The position numbers were made by a program, and so were the translations under genes. A DNA stretch of 64,000 nt from Shewanella loihica PV-4 (GTDB taxonomy: Bacteria > Pseudomonadota > Gammaproteobacteria > Enterobacterales > Shewanellaceae). Where the stretch lies: the NCBI RefSeq assembly GCF_000016065.1, contig NC_009092.1, positions 1,798,001 through 1,862,000 on the forward strand, written 5' to 3'. This document shows, in pieces, positions 48,511 through 58,424 of this stretch (position 1 is the first letter of the stretch; each line of letters opens with the position of its first letter). The notes beneath the pieces are model-generated. The model did no database searches and was not told the origin of the DNA. It saw nothing but the letters and a program-made list of their open reading frames with translations.

Positions 48511-48912
48511 GTCTGCAATTTCCCGCAAAGCCCATTCTTGAAGCCTAATCCACGGCTTATCTTTCATGCTTGATTTTCGCTTCCGCGAATTTACGATACG
48601 AGTCGAGGATTCGTTACCAGTTTTCGTTGCCAGCCTCAAGTTTCAGTCTCAGGTTTCAGCCTCAGGTGCCAGCTTCCAGTTTCGGCCCCCGGCTCCAGCA
48701 TTGGGAGGCTAGGGCAAAAGAGTGAGTGAGAGATGAAGAGAATAAAGAGTTAGAGAGTTGAGAGTTAAAGAGTTGAGGCGGTCAGCCTAAGCGCAGAAGT
48801 TAATGAGCGGGCACGGCATAGGCGCCGTGCCCTAAGTGACACTCTGCATAAGTGTCACTTTATATGGGTGACACTCCGTATTAGTGCCACTTTATCTCAG
48901 TGACATTCTGGC
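48511..48912. repeat. Repeat-rich intergenic region
   Basis: About 400 bases without a supported gene. It contains degenerate CAGTTTCAGCCTCAGG-like units (48615-48690), GAGTTGAGAGTTAAAGAG-type units (48735-48775), a perfect 9-bp GC-rich hairpin (GGGCACGGC/GCCGTGCCC, 48809-48832), and three successive copies of a GTGACACTC-like arm. The first of those forms a perfect 10-bp inverted repeat (48834-48860). A small minus-strand ORF overlaps the left end, but part of it is just the csp terminator read backwards. Confidence 0.65.
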
Positions 48913-49818
48913 TTAAGCCTGTGAGAACAGCTTGTCTTCCAGGGTGCGGCCTCGTTGAATGGCCCGGTAGCGCCAGTCTTGGCGATTGAAGAGGGCGAAC
49001 AGCTCGGTTTCCAACGCGAAGCTTGCCGTGACCTGATAGTGGATCACAAACTCCTTGCTCTGACTGGATTTCACCGATATGACCTGAGGCAGCGCCTCTA
49101 GCGCCGCCATCAGCGCTTCGTCGTCGCAGCTCTGCATGGTGAGGGTCAGGTATTCGTCGGCCAGCTCGTCCTGAATCGAGATAGATTGATTCAGCACGCC
49201 TTTATCCAGATAGAGCACCTTGTCACACAGCTTTTCCAGCTCCGCCAGGTTGTGTGAACTGATGACGAAGGTGGTCTTGCCTATCTGAGCGCGTACCAAC
49301 TCGCGTATCGCCTTGGCGTTGGCGGGATCCAGCCCCGCGGTCGGCTCATCGAGCAGTACCAACTCGGGAGAACCTATGAGTGCCTGAGCAATCGACACCC
49401 GCTTGCTCATGCCATGGCTAAGAGAGGAGGGCTTTTGCGCAGCGACCTCTGCCAGATCAACCAAGGCCAACACCCGCTGGCACTCCCGGCGCGCCGATGC
49501 GGCATTAAAGCCTTGTAACTGGGCAAATAGCTCCAGCTGCGCTGCTATGGTGAGGTTAGGATCGAGCCGCGCATCCTGGGGCAGGGCGGCAACCTTCCCC
49601 AGGAGCGCCGTGCTGCCGGGGGCGTGTCCTAAGATCTCCACAGCTCCTTCTGTTGGGCGAATATAGCCACACAGCAGCGAAAACAGGGTGGTCTTGCCCG
49701 CACCGTTGGGGCCGACCAGGGCGATAGGTTGTCCAGCGCTGAGTTCCAGGTTGATGTCGTTGAGTGCGCGTTTGCTGCCGAACTGCTTGCTCAGCGCCTT
49801 ACAGGTGATTAGCTTCAT
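48913..49818 (-). CDS. ABC transporter ATP-binding protein
   Basis: A 301-residue ABC ATPase. Walker A is GPNGAGKTTL, the signature LSHGMSKRVSIAQALI (LSHGM replaces LSGGQ), and Walker B LVLLDEPTAGLD. A C-terminal extension of about 90 residues is typical of the DrrA/CcmA-type exporters. It overlaps the permease gene by four bases, so the two form an exporter. The substrate is unknown. Confidence 0.93.
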   Translation of the reverse strand: MKLITCKALSKQFGSKRALNDINLELSAGQPIALVGPNGAGKTTLFSLLCGYIRPTEGAVEILGHAPGSTALLGKVAALPQDARLDPNLTIAAQLELFAQLQGFNAASARRECQRVLALVDLAEVAAQKPSSLSHGMSKRVSIAQALIGSPELVLLDEPTAGLDPANAKAIRELVRAQIGKTTFVISSHNLAELEKLCDKVLYLDKGVLNQSISIQDELADEYLTLTMQSCDDEALMAALEALPQVISVKSSQSKEFVIHYQVTASFALETELFALFNRQDWRYRAIQRGRTLEDKLFSQA

Positions 49819-50669
49819 AGTGCGATCCTCGCCATATAACTTCTTCCTAATAGCAGGAGTACACCGGCCTGAAGCAGGGGAATGGCTGCTATGGCAAGGC
49901 TGCTAAGGCCTTTGGTATTAATCATCATATCCAGCTGGGCACCGGGCACCAGCCATTGCAGTATGTTACTGAGTCCAGGTAGATAATAGGAGATGATGCC
50001 GTTGGCTATTGTGCTACCCGCTAAGAACAACACAGCATAGATGCTCGCCTGTCTCGCCGAGTTGGCGTGCAGTGACAAGATTGCCATCATGGCGGTAAAG
50101 GGGGCCAGGACGATCATGATATTGATAAACACCAAAACCCCCGAGCCCATTGCGGCCCACACCAAAGCCGTGTCGCGATAGGCCACCAGTAATAGTGTCG
50201 CCACCAGAGTGAGTATCAGCAGTATCGCCTGGATCAGCAGATAGCCAGTGACCCGACCGAAGAACAGGGTGTCGCGGCTGACTCTCAGAGTGAGGAAGCG
50301 AAAGCTGCCCCTGGCCTTGTCAGAGGCAAACTGATCGGCGCCCACAAACAGACTGAAGATGGGGAAGAGGTAGAGCGCGGCGACCCAGAGAATGGCCATC
50401 TCGGCCACGTCCCACGAGAGCAGTTCTCCCACATTGGCGGCGCCAAATACGCCTTCGAGTAGCTGCTTAAAGTCAGGCGAAAACAGGTAGAAAGAAGCCT
50501 GTCTTATGGGGTACCAGAGGATGAGGCACCAGGTTAGCGCAAAGGTGGCCAGGCCTATCATGCCTCTTGTGCTAAAGAGGATTTTTTTCAGTTCGAACCT
50601 GGCCAACACCAAGGCTGCGTTCCATGAACTGCGCGGAGTAAGATTATCCAAAGATGATTCCTTTATCAT
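49815..50669 (-). CDS. ABC-2 type transporter permease
   Basis: A 284-residue integral membrane protein with about six spans and a long cytoplasmic N-terminus (LVLARFELKKILFSTRG, a hallmark of ABC-2 permeases). It pairs with the overlapping ATPase. An AAAGGA stretch six bases before an in-frame TTG at 50651 suggests the real start could be 50651. The ATG at 50669 has no ribosome-binding site. Confidence 0.88.
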   Translation of the reverse strand: MIKESSLDNLTPRSSWNAALVLARFELKKILFSTRGMIGLATFALTWCLILWYPIRQASFYLFSPDFKQLLEGVFGAANVGELLSWDVAEMAILWVAALYLFPIFSLFVGADQFASDKARGSFRFLTLRVSRDTLFFGRVTGYLLIQAILLILTLVATLLLVAYRDTALVWAAMGSGVLVFINIMIVLAPFTAMMAILSLHANSARQASIYAVLFLAGSTIANGIISYYLPGLSNILQWLVPGAQLDMMINTKGLSSLAIAAIPLLQAGVLLLLGRSYMARIAL

Positions 50670-50725
50670 GTTAATGAAGGCTCAGCCTAACATTCATCTG
50701 TTTGTCTAAATGTTTCAGATTGTTG

Positions 50726-51373
50726 TTAAATTTTGCCTAAGAGCTCGGCAACTTGCAGTTTCAGTTCGGCCACTTGCTGTTCGAGCAGCGCGACGCGCTC
50801 CACAAGCTCATCATTTGCCAGGCTACTCGCTTGCGCTGGCTGAGTTGCCAGTTGAGTATCGAGCTGCGTCTCGGCCTCGCTGATGAGTTCGATAAAACGC
50901 GATTCACGCTTACCCGGCTCTCTAGGTAGCTGACGAACCAACGCCGGCTCCATCTGCGCTAGGCTGTTGAGGGCTTGCTCGACCTGGGCGACATCGTTAA
51001 AGCCATATAGGCGATTACTGCGGGTTCTTAGCTCTCCAGCGGTCTGTGGCCCTCTTAACAGCAAGAGACAGATGATGGCGACTTTGTCTTCGCTCAGCTG
51101 GAGATCGCTAAATTCTGTGTTGCAGAATCTGTGCTTGTATTTGACGACGCGCGAGCCGAAACCACTCTGTTCGGCTACCAGGCGTTTCTTCGCCAGAGAG
51201 TCCAGCGCGGCCTGGGTATCAGCTTCCGACAGGTTCATCACAGGCTCGCGGCTCGATTTTTGGTTACAGGCCAAAGTGAGGCCGTTGAGGGAGAGGGGAT
51301 ATTGCTCTGGCGTCGTCTTCTCTTTTTCCAGTAGACAACCTATCACACGCGCTTCATGGGAGGTGAGTTTCAT
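50726..51373 (-). CDS. YceH/DUF480 family protein
   Basis: A 215-residue winged-helix-repeat protein of the UPF0502 family (N-terminal [20 protein letters not shown] and [18 protein letters not shown]). The last 40 residues form a coiled coil ([20 protein letters not shown]). Function is unknown. It lies between the ABC pair and the cvfB-like gene. Confidence 0.92.
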   Translation of the reverse strand: MKLTSHEARVIGCLLEKEKTTPEQYPLSLNGLTLACNQKSSREPVMNLSEADTQAALDSLAKKRLVAEQSGFGSRVVKYKHRFCNTEFSDLQLSEDKVAIICLLLLRGPQTAGELRTRSNRLYGFNDVAQVEQALNSLAQMEPALVRQLPREPGKRESRFIELISEAETQLDTQLATQPAQASSLANDELVERVALLEQQVAELKLQVAELLGKI

Positions 51374-51390
51374 GATTTTGGTACCCAGAT

Positions 51391-51430
51391 AAAAAAAGCA
51401 TAGCCCTGTTATAACAGAGCCATGCTTTTA
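51391..51430 (-). terminator. Terminator of the cvfB-like gene
   Basis: On the minus strand, AAAGCATGGCTCTGT/ACAGGGCTATGCTTT forms a long hairpin followed by T-run. Confidence 0.78.
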
Positions 51431-51472
51431 TGCAAAGACAATCAGAGGCTTGGCGCTTTCGCTGCCTAACTT

Positions 51473-52306
51473 CTATTCAGTCAGGCGGATACCGTCTGCC
51501 TCGATGGCGATCTTCTGCTGCTTGTATAGGCCGCCGATGCTCTTCTTGAAGGCCTTCTTACTCATGGCAAGCTCGGCGTAGATCACTTCGGCATCTGTCT
51601 TGTCGGTGAGGGGCAGGAAGCCGCCGGCCTGGTTGAGTTTCATCAAGATGGCGGTGGCATGTTTGTCCAGCTCCTCTTTGGCGCCGCGCTGCAAGATCAG
51701 GTCAATCTTATCGTCACTCCTGACACGCTTGATGAAGCCTTTGATGCGCTGACCAAACTTGAGGGGTTGATACACCTCATTCTTATACAGCACACCCCAG
51801 TGGCCATTGTCGATGATGGCCTTGTAGCCAAGGTCTGTGGTACCGGCGATGATCAGGCTCACCTCTTGGCCGTTGCGATAGGGCGGTGGCGTGCGGTCGA
51901 GGAACTTGTCTATCTTCGATGAGGCCACGATGCGATCGTCGGCGCTGTTAACATAGACATAGACCAGATAAGAGCGTCCCACCTCGATCTCCCTGTGCTG
52001 CTCACCGAAGGGCAACATGAGATCTTTATCCAGGCCCCAATCCAAGAAGGCGCCGTAAGGTCCGGTCGCGACTGCCTTAAGGTAGGCAAATTGGCCCACC
52101 TGCGCCTTGGGGCGCTTGGTGGTGGCGATCACCATATCTTCTGAGTCCAGATAGAGGAAGACCTCGACGCTATCGCCTACTTCGCAGCCTTGGGGGGCAA
52201 CTTTATTTGGCAGCAATACCTGGCCGAATTCATGGGCATTTAAGTACACCCCAAAATCGACGCGTTTGACGATCTCTAAGGTGCAGCGCTTTCCTATCTC
52301 TATCAT
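51473..52306 (-). CDS. CvfB-family S1-domain RNA-binding protein
   Basis: A 277-residue protein with tandem S1/OB folds (FGVYLNAHEFGQVLLP, YGAFLDWGLDKDLMLP, GHWGVLYKNEVYQPL) and a C-terminal winged-helix part (GGFLPLTDKTDAEVIYAEL). This matches CvfB (YitL), an RNA-binding regulator. The gene it controls here is unknown. Confidence 0.92.
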   Translation of the reverse strand: MIEIGKRCTLEIVKRVDFGVYLNAHEFGQVLLPNKVAPQGCEVGDSVEVFLYLDSEDMVIATTKRPKAQVGQFAYLKAVATGPYGAFLDWGLDKDLMLPFGEQHREIEVGRSYLVYVYVNSADDRIVASSKIDKFLDRTPPPYRNGQEVSLIIAGTTDLGYKAIIDNGHWGVLYKNEVYQPLKFGQRIKGFIKRVRSDDKIDLILQRGAKEELDKHATAILMKLNQAGGFLPLTDKTDAEVIYAELAMSKKAFKKSIGGLYKQQKIAIEADGIRLTE

Positions 52307-52621
52307 GTGGTTCTCTATGGATTATGGCTTAGATGTTAAATGTGGCGATTATAGTGGAAATCTTGCCAAGATGCTTTAGCCTAAGCAGTTTATTCTGAAG
52401 TGAATGACATTAATTTCGGCTCAGGGGCGAGTGAGTCAGATAGACTCCAACGGCTGACAGTGTGGGAACCCGGTAAACGATAGGGCCGACTGTCTGTTTA
52501 ATGCCCGGCTGTTGAGCGAATTTACTGTAAAAAACGCTGAACACCCGTAAGGGATAAAAGGCAGTCTGGGCGCGTGCTTGAGTGCAAAAAACCTTGTAAT
52601 AAATTAATGTGATAATGATAC

Positions 52622-52650
52622 TTGCATTTAGTTAAATTCAGGGGTTTAAT
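52622..52650 (+). promoter_or_regulatory. Predicted speA promoter
   Basis: TTGCAT and TTTAAT separated by 17 bases, predicting a start near 52657 and a leader of about 200 bases. Confidence 0.5.
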
Positions 52651-52750
52651 TGCGCGCCTTTTTTTACTTTAGACAAGTATAAATTGAGTTAACTAATATG
52701 GCGGGGACTCGAAGGATAACTTCGATATCTGACACCCAAAAACGGTGTTG

Positions 52751-52840
52751 ATGTTGCGGCTTATTTACCTGATAGGTGCGATAGTAAGTAACATTAATGT
52801 GTTGGCAGACAAAGCAGCTGCCGAATATGAATGTAAATAG
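52751..52840 (+). CDS. Possible leader peptide upstream of speA
   Basis: A 29-residue ORF (MLRLIYLIGAIVSNINVLAD at the N-terminus, then KAAAEYECK) ending 15 bases before the speA ATG. Its first part is strongly hydrophobic, like a signal or membrane-insertion peptide. The ribosome-binding site is marginal (GGTG). It could be a regulatory leader peptide, a tiny membrane protein or chance. Confidence 0.3.
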   Translation: MLRLIYLIGAIVSNINVLADKAAAEYECK

Positions 52841-52855
52841 ACAGGTTGAGAGAAT

Positions 52856-54769
52856 ATGAGTAATTGGTCTATTAAAGATGCTTATGTTGGTTATAACGTT
52901 AATTACTGGAGCTCTGGGCTCTACGGCATAAGCGAGGCCGGTGAGGTGACGGTGTCCCCCGATCCTAATCATCCTGAGCACACTATAGGGTTAAATGAAC
53001 TCGCTAAGGATATGGTGAAATCCGGCGTGGCCTTGCCTGTGTTGGTGCGCTTCCCGCAGATCTTGCATCACAGAGTCAACAGCTTGTGTAACGCCTTCAA
53101 TCAGGCGATCACCCGTTATGACTATCAGTCAGACTATCTGCTTGTCTACCCCATCAAGGTGAACCAACAGCAAACTGTGGTCGAAGAGATCCTAGCAAGT
53201 CAGGTGTCTAAAGAGGTACCACAGCTGGGTCTTGAGGCCGGCAGTAAGCCTGAGCTGATGGCGGTACTCGCCATGGCGCAGAAGGCCAGCTCGGTGATCA
53301 TCTGTAACGGCTACAAAGATGTGGAATATATCCGCCTGGCGCTGATCGGCGAGAAGCTCGGCCATCAGGTCTATATCGTGCTCGAGAAGCTGTCTGAGCT
53401 GAAAGTCGTCCTCGAAGAAGCCAAGAAACTGGGGGTGACCCCGCGTCTGGGTCTGCGCGTGCGTCTAGCCTTTCAGGGTAAGGGCAAGTGGCAAGCCAGC
53501 GGCGGCGAGAAGTCTAAGTTTGGTCTGTCTGCGGCTCAGGTGCTGAACGTGATCAACTCACTGAAAGACGAAGACATGCTCGACAGCCTACAGCTGCTGC
53601 ACTTCCACCTGGGATCGCAAATCGCCAACATCCGCGATATCCGCAGCGGTGTGAGCGAGGCGGGCCGTTTCTACTGTGAACTGCAGAAGATGGGCGCCAA
53701 CGTTAAATGTTTCGACGTGGGTGGTGGCCTGGCGGTGGACTATGACGGTACCCGTAGCCAGAGCAGCAACTCGATGAACTATGGCCTGACGGAATACGCC
53801 AACAACATCGTCAGCGTGCTGAACGACATGTGTCGCGAACACGATCAGCCAATGCCGCGTCTGATCTCTGAGTCTGGTCGTTACCTGACGGCTCACCACG
53901 CAGTGTTGATCACCGACGTGATTGGCACAGAGGCCTATAAGCCTGAAGATCTGCAAGCGCCGGATGAAGAAGCGCCGCAGCAGCTCAAAAACATGTGGGA
54001 TTCATGGGGTGAGGTGAGTGGCCGCGCTGATCAACGCGCCCTTATCGAGATCTACCACGATGTGCAAAGCGACCTGGCCGAGGTGCACTCGCTGTTTGCC
54101 CTAGGGCAGATGAGCCTGTCCGACAGAGCCTGGGCAGAGCAGATGAACCTGCGTGTCTGTTACGAGCTGAAGGGTGTGATGAGCGGTAAGTATCGTTTCC
54201 ACCGCCCGGTGATCGATGAGCTTAACGAGAAGCTGGCGGACAAGTTCTTCGTGAACTTCTCGCTGTTCCAATCGCTGCCAGATGCCTGGGGTATCGATCA
54301 GGTGTTCCCTGTGATGCCGCTAAGTGGTCTGGATAAGAAACCTGAGCGCCGCGCCGTGATGCTGGACATTACCTGTGACTCTGACGGCACTGTGGATCAG
54401 TACGTAGATGGTCAGGGTATCGAAACCACACTGCCGGTACCTGCGTGGAGCGCTGAGAGCCCATATCTTATCGGTTTCTTCCTGGTGGGTGCCTACCAGG
54501 AGATCCTCGGGGATATGCATAACCTGTTCGGCGATACTAACTCTGCCGTGGTGCGACTGGACGACGATGGCCTGGTGAATATCGAGTCGGTTCTGGCCGG
54601 TGATACGGTTGCCGATGTGCTGCGTTACGTTAACCTGGACGCCGTCTCTTTCATGCGTACCTATGAGGAGCTGGTGAACCTGCACATTCAGGAAGATGAG
54701 CGCGCCAATATTCTCGAAGAGTTGCAGATTGGACTGAAGGGCTACACCTATCTGGAAGATTTCTCCTGA
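52856..54769 (+). CDS. speA: Biosynthetic arginine decarboxylase
   Basis: A PLP enzyme converting arginine to agmatine, the first step of putrescine synthesis via agmatinase. The 637-residue protein is a fold III decarboxylase: the PLP lysine is in [11 protein letters not shown] near residue 100, the glycine loop is [11 protein letters not shown], and [13 protein letters not shown] follows. It is in line with an AdoMet decarboxylase and speB, forming a polyamine operon interrupted by a repeat element. Confidence 0.97.
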   Translation: MSNWSIKDAYVGYNVNYWSSGLYGISEAGEVTVSPDPNHPEHTIGLNELAKDMVKSGVALPVLVRFPQILHHRVNSLCNAFNQAITRYDYQSDYLLVYPIKVNQQQTVVEEILASQVSKEVPQLGLEAGSKPELMAVLAMAQKASSVIICNGYKDVEYIRLALIGEKLGHQVYIVLEKLSELKVVLEEAKKLGVTPRLGLRVRLAFQGKGKWQASGGEKSKFGLSAAQVLNVINSLKDEDMLDSLQLLHFHLGSQIANIRDIRSGVSEAGRFYCELQKMGANVKCFDVGGGLAVDYDGTRSQSSNSMNYGLTEYANNIVSVLNDMCREHDQPMPRLISESGRYLTAHHAVLITDVIGTEAYKPEDLQAPDEEAPQQLKNMWDSWGEVSGRADQRALIEIYHDVQSDLAEVHSLFALGQMSLSDRAWAEQMNLRVCYELKGVMSGKYRFHRPVIDELNEKLADKFFVNFSLFQSLPDAWGIDQVFPVMPLSGLDKKPERRAVMLDITCDSDGTVDQYVDGQGIETTLPVPAWSAESPYLIGFFLVGAYQEILGDMHNLFGDTNSAVVRLDDDGLVNIESVLAGDTVADVLRYVNLDAVSFMRTYEELVNLHIQEDERANILEELQIGLKGYTYLEDFS

Positions 54770-54823
54770 TTGGCAGGCTAGCCTGTTTCGCCTGGGATCT
54801 CGGCTAAGGCTGCCGGGATCCTG

Positions 54824-55006
54824 TTATACCAATCACGGCAAGTAAGTGATCAGAAATAGCACAGGAAAAACGGCCGAGAACAAGGCGAGATTTTTCGATA
54901 AGTAGTTATTCTACAATCAAAAATAGTAACGCCGTTATCGGACGTTTTAACAAGCTAGCATGACCAGTTATTTACCATGACCAGCTATTTATTAGGATTG
55001 GTATTA
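54824..55006. mobile_element. MITE-like inverted-repeat element
   Basis: About 183 bases bounded by near-perfect terminal inverted repeats TTATACCAATC (54824-54834) and GATTGGTATTA (54996-55006), with no coding capacity. The interior is an imperfect hairpin (GAGAACAAGGCGAG ... CGCCGTTATCGG, and GATTTTTCGATAAGTAG ... CTACAATCAAAAAT) plus two copies of an ATGACCAGYTATTTA unit near the right end. TATACCAATC-ended repeats of this kind are common in Shewanella and Vibrio genomes; I state this from general knowledge. It lies between speA and the AdoMetDC gene. Confidence 0.7.
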
Positions 55007-55025
55007 GACGATGAGGAGCGGGTCG

Positions 55026-55946
55026 ATGTATTTTGAAGGGGCGGAGAAGCGCTTATCGCTGACGCTGGCGGCGGGTTGTCCGTCGCTTAGGGCGTTGGGC
55101 GATGCGTATTGGCGCCGCGCCCTGGCCAAGAGTGATACAGAGATCCTCTCAAAGCTGAGCAGTGAGCAGTGCGATGCTTACCTGCTCAGCGAATCTAGCC
55201 TGTTTGTCTGGCACGATAGTCTGGTGCTGATCACCTGTGGCAACACACGGCTAATCGAGACCGTACTTTCCCTGGTGGAGTCACTGGGTCGCGATCAGAT
55301 TGCCAGCCTGAGTTATCAGCGTAAGAGCGAGATCTTACCCGCCTTACAGACTAGCCGCTTCGAAGAGGATATCGCCCGGCTTGGCACCATGCTAAGCGGC
55401 GCCGCCTACCGCATAGGCCATTTAGATGGTCATCACCATCATATTTTCTTCTCTGGCAGTAAGGTAAGGCTTAAACCCGCCCAGACGGTGCAGATGTACC
55501 ATATTCGCGGTGAGCTGGCCGATTATCTGCTCAGCGATGGGCAAACGATTGCGGGGATAGCCAGCCGGCTTAATTTATCTCAGCTACTGAGCGGTTTTGA
55601 TATTGATGCGCACCTGTTCTCGCCACTGGGTTATTCCCTCAACGCCATCAGGGGAGAAGATTATTTTACCTTGCACATCACCCCGCAAGAGACGAGCTCC
55701 TATGTGAGCCTGGAAACGAATTTGTCGCTCGGCGCAGGGCTTAACGGTATAGTAGGTAAGTTGTTAAACCGCTTAAATCCGGTAAGCTGGGACTTGGCAG
55801 GATATGAAGCCGAGACGTTAGCATACTGCGCCAAACAGTATAGCCTAGAGGCCCGGGGCGAACTTGCCTTGGCGGATGGCCAAGGCCTGTATGTAAAACA
55901 CTATAAACAGCGCGATTGTGAGCAATTGCTGCCCGTTGCGTTGTGA
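55026..55946 (+). CDS. S-adenosylmethionine decarboxylase, eukaryotic-type (class 2)
   Basis: A pyruvoyl proenzyme that decarboxylates AdoMet to give the aminopropyl donor for spermidine. It resembles animal and plant AdoMetDC, not E. coli SpeD. Hallmarks: FEGAEK at residues 3-8 (substrate-side Glu pair), the self-cleavage site [11 protein letters not shown] (expected between Glu56 and Ser57), catalytic Cys71 in LITCGNT, and the C-terminal GYSLNAI and [19 protein letters not shown] with the His and Ser that aid processing. At 306 residues it has the short bacterial class-2 length. GAGGAG precedes ATG 55026; the ATG at 55011 is less well placed. No spermidine synthase gene is in the window. 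Confidence 0.9.
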   Translation: MYFEGAEKRLSLTLAAGCPSLRALGDAYWRRALAKSDTEILSKLSSEQCDAYLLSESSLFVWHDSLVLITCGNTRLIETVLSLVESLGRDQIASLSYQRKSEILPALQTSRFEEDIARLGTMLSGAAYRIGHLDGHHHHIFFSGSKVRLKPAQTVQMYHIRGELADYLLSDGQTIAGIASRLNLSQLLSGFDIDAHLFSPLGYSLNAIRGEDYFTLHITPQETSSYVSLETNLSLGAGLNGIVGKLLNRLNPVSWDLAGYEAETLAYCAKQYSLEARGELALADGQGLYVKHYKQRDCEQLLPVAL

Positions 55947-55974
55947 TCTTTACTTCTATAGATTTGGAGCAAAT

Positions 55975-56898
55975 ATGACCACTATTGCAGATAAGCCTGA
56001 TTACTCGCTTTACTCAAATGCATTTGGTTATTTAAGACAGCCACTGGATTTTAAACCGCTCGAGAGCGATGCCGATGTGGTGGTAATAGGTTTGCCGTTT
56101 GATATGGCCACTACGGGTCGTTCTGGCGGCCGTATGGGTCCTGGCGCTATCCGTCAGGCGTCGGTCAATCTGGCCTGGGAAGAGTGCCGCTGGCCATGGG
56201 ACTTTAAGTTGTCCGATCACCTGAAAATGGTCGATGCGGGCGATCTGGTGTTCGATTGCGGTGATGCAGCCGATTTCACCCAACGTGTCGAAGACTTCGC
56301 GACGGCCGTGCTCGACTCTGGCAAGGCGCTAATGAGCTTTGGTGGCGATCACTTCGTGACCCTGCCGCTGCTGCGTGCTCACTACAAGAAGCATGGCAAG
56401 ATGGCACTGCTGCATTTCGATGCGCACACAGACACCTATAGCCAGGGCAGCAAGTATGACCACGGCACCATGTTCTTCCACGCGCCAAATGAGGGCATCA
56501 TCGATGCTTCTCACTCAGTGCAGGTGGGGATCCGTACCGAATATGACAAGCCAAGCCATCTGTTCAAGGTGATCGATGCGGCCGCCGCTAACGAGATGAC
56601 TGCCGATGAGATAGTGGCTCAGATTAAAGATCGTGTCGGTGATATGCCATTGTATGTCACCTTCGACATCGACTGTCTGGATCCAGCCTTCGCACCGGGC
56701 ACAGGCACGCCTGTATGTGGCGGTCTCACCAGCGACAAGGCGATGAAGATCATTCGCGGCCTGCGCGGCATGAATGTTGTCGGTATGGATGTGGTCGAAG
56801 TGGCGCCAGCCTACGACAGCGCCGAGATCACCGCACTGGCCGGGGCCACCTTAGGCCTTGAGATGCTACACGTTTGGGCCTGCGCCCATAAGAAGTAA
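55975..56898 (+). CDS. speB: Agmatinase (ureohydrolase)
   Basis: Hydrolyses agmatine to putrescine and urea. The ureohydrolase manganese motifs are all present: [23 protein letters not shown] and [19 protein letters not shown]. The upstream in-frame extension to 55918 overlaps the AdoMetDC gene; the ATG at 55975 has GGAG and gives 307 aa. Function is supported by speA and AdoMetDC in the same direction, with 28 bases between it and the latter. Confidence 0.94.
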   Translation: MTTIADKPDYSLYSNAFGYLRQPLDFKPLESDADVVVIGLPFDMATTGRSGGRMGPGAIRQASVNLAWEECRWPWDFKLSDHLKMVDAGDLVFDCGDAADFTQRVEDFATAVLDSGKALMSFGGDHFVTLPLLRAHYKKHGKMALLHFDAHTDTYSQGSKYDHGTMFFHAPNEGIIDASHSVQVGIRTEYDKPSHLFKVIDAAAANEMTADEIVAQIKDRVGDMPLYVTFDIDCLDPAFAPGTGTPVCGGLTSDKAMKIIRGLRGMNVVGMDVVEVAPAYDSAEITALAGATLGLEMLHVWACAHKK

Positions 56899-56925
56899 GC
56901 AATACGGGACAGGGTAAGGAAGCAG

Positions 56926-57582
56926 ATGTCGAACTTAAGTGATATTAGACGAGAATACACCCTGGGCGGGCTGCACCGAGAGGAGCTGCCCGACAACCCC
57001 ATGGTGCTGTTTGAGAAATGGATAGAGCAGATTAGGGATTCGGAGATCCTGCCGGATCCCACGGCCATGTCGGTGGCAACCGTCGATGCCGAGGGGCAGC
57101 CGTTTCAGCGTATCGTGCTCTTAAAACGTTTCGATGACAACGGCTTTGTGTTTTTCACTAACCTGGCCAGTCGCAAGGCGGAGCAGATAGCCCACAACAA
57201 CAAGGTGAGTCTGCTGTTTCCCTGGCACGCCCTGGAGCGTCAGGTGGCGGTGACGGGTGTGGCGGAGCAGCTTTCGACCACTGAGGTGCTTAAGTACTTC
57301 GTGACGCGGCCCAAAGAGAGTCAGATCGCCGCCTGGGTGTCGAAGCAATCGAGCAAGATCTCGGCGCGCCAAGCGCTGGAGAGCAAGTTTGCCGAGATGA
57401 AGGCCAAGTTCAGCCAGGGTGAGGTGCCGCTGCCTAAGTTTTGGGGTGGTTACCGGGTGCGTCCTAGCAGCATAGAGTTCTGGCAGGGCGGTGAATATCG
57501 CCTGCACGATCGCTTCCTCTACAGCCGTAAAGATTCAAGTCTTAAAGAAGGCGGCTGGGATATCGACCGCCTGGCGCCTTAA
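56926..57582 (+). CDS. pdxH: Pyridoxamine 5'-phosphate oxidase
   Basis: An FMN enzyme making PLP from PNP/PMP. The 218-residue protein has N-terminal [16 protein letters not shown] and the FMN/PLP motifs [20 protein letters not shown] and [20 protein letters not shown]. It supplies PLP, the cofactor of SpeA and PabC. It starts 27 bases after speB and may be read with it; a terminator follows. Confidence 0.97.
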
Positions 57583-57601
57583 GCTTTCCGATAATCGCGA
57601 T

Positions 57602-57634
57602 AAAAAAAACCACCGCAATGCGGTGGTTTTTTTG
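57602..57634. terminator. Bidirectional terminator
   Basis: AAAAACCACCGCA/TGCGGTGGTTTTT hairpin with A/T-runs between convergent genes. Confidence 0.87.
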
Positions 57635-57647
57635 TCTTAGGCTGCCG

Positions 57648-58424
57648 TTACCATTTCTTCTTTGGCTGGAACAGCACGTCGATATCATCTTCGTCGCTCT
57701 TCTGCTGCGGCGCGTTAGGCTGCGCCATCTTCTGGGCGCCCATGATCTCATCGAGTAGCAACTTGGCTTCATCCACCTTCTTGGCGATAAAGGGATCGTT
57801 AGGGGTCAGACCCTTGATGGTGTGCAGGGTCGCCAATGCCTTAGTGACCATCTGCTTGGCGGAGCCGTATTGCTTCATGAAGCAGGCACTACGGGCGCGT
57901 GACAGCATAGAATCCACATTGATTCTGAGTTGCAGGCTGTCCACGCGAGCCTCTTCCTGGGCAAAGATATTGGGGTCGACCTTGCCCTTGTTGTGCTCGG
58001 CGCGCAGGATAGCCTTGAGTTTTTTCAGTACCTTAACCAGATCCAGGATCTGCTTGTCGGTATCGGGCAGGCGAAAGCTTTCGATGGCAGGGGTCTGTTT
58101 CTGGGCGTTTTGCAGGTTTTCGACCTGGCCGGTAAGGTCGGTGAGACGACGCTGATAATCCGCAGTCTGTGGTCCACCAAGGCTTACAGACTGGCTTAAG
58201 GCTTCTTGCACTCTTCTGTAGAGGATCAATACCAGATTGGTCGAGCAGGGAAACATTCCGGTGCAGGAGAGCACGTTCTCGGTTTCGTCGATGATGGCTC
58301 TTTGTCTGGCTAATTCTGTTCTTCGCTCGGCCTCGGCACGTTCTTTTTGTTGTTGGATTACATTGATGCCAATAACCAATAGCAGCAATGCACCGATGAG
58401 GATCAGAACCAAAGTAAATATCAT
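57648..58424 (-). CDS. Membrane-anchored coiled-coil protein, unknown function
   Basis: 258 residues. One N-terminal membrane span (residues about 3-23, MIFTLVLILIGALLLLVIGI) is followed by a charged helix (QQQKERAEAERRTELARQRA) and helical, probably coiled-coil regions at about 85-155 and 170-230. Two cysteines (LSCTGMFPC) lie near residue 55. The acidic tail ends QPKKKW. I do not recognise it. It is divergent from cysB and should sit in the inner membrane, facing the cytoplasm. Confidence 0.82.
   Translation of the reverse strand: MIFTLVLILIGALLLLVIGINVIQQQKERAEAERRTELARQRAIIDETENVLSCTGMFPCSTNLVLILYRRVQEALSQSVSLGGPQTADYQRRLTDLTGQVENLQNAQKQTPAIESFRLPDTDKQILDLVKVLKKLKAILRAEHNKGKVDPNIFAQEEARVDSLQLRINVDSMLSRARSACFMKQYGSAKQMVTKALATLHTIKGLTPNDPFIAKKVDEAKLLLDEIMGAQKMAQPNAPQQKSDEDDIDVLFQPKKKW

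Larger units (their letters stand above)
52307..52855. other. Divergent region between the cvfB-like gene and speA
   Basis: A 549-base gap. It has a speA promoter at 52622-52650, a leader with small hairpins (CGAAG/CTTCG at about 52710, ACACC/GGTGT at about 52732), and a 29-codon ORF at 52751-52840. The left half shows no supported gene. Confidence 0.6.

Noticed and set aside
48427..48639. Minus-strand 70-residue ORF with a hydrophobic segment after csp
   Set aside because: Its C-terminal half is the csp terminator read backwards and it overlaps the csp stop. There is no ribosome-binding site.
48834..48905. CRISPR-like array (successive GTGACACTC units)
   Set aside because: The units are short, degenerate and unequally spaced, without uniform spacers or cas genes.
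52608..52627. Fur-box-like GATAATGATACTTGCATT over the speA promoter
   Set aside because: Only the left half matches the Fur consensus; the right half does not, so I do not call it.
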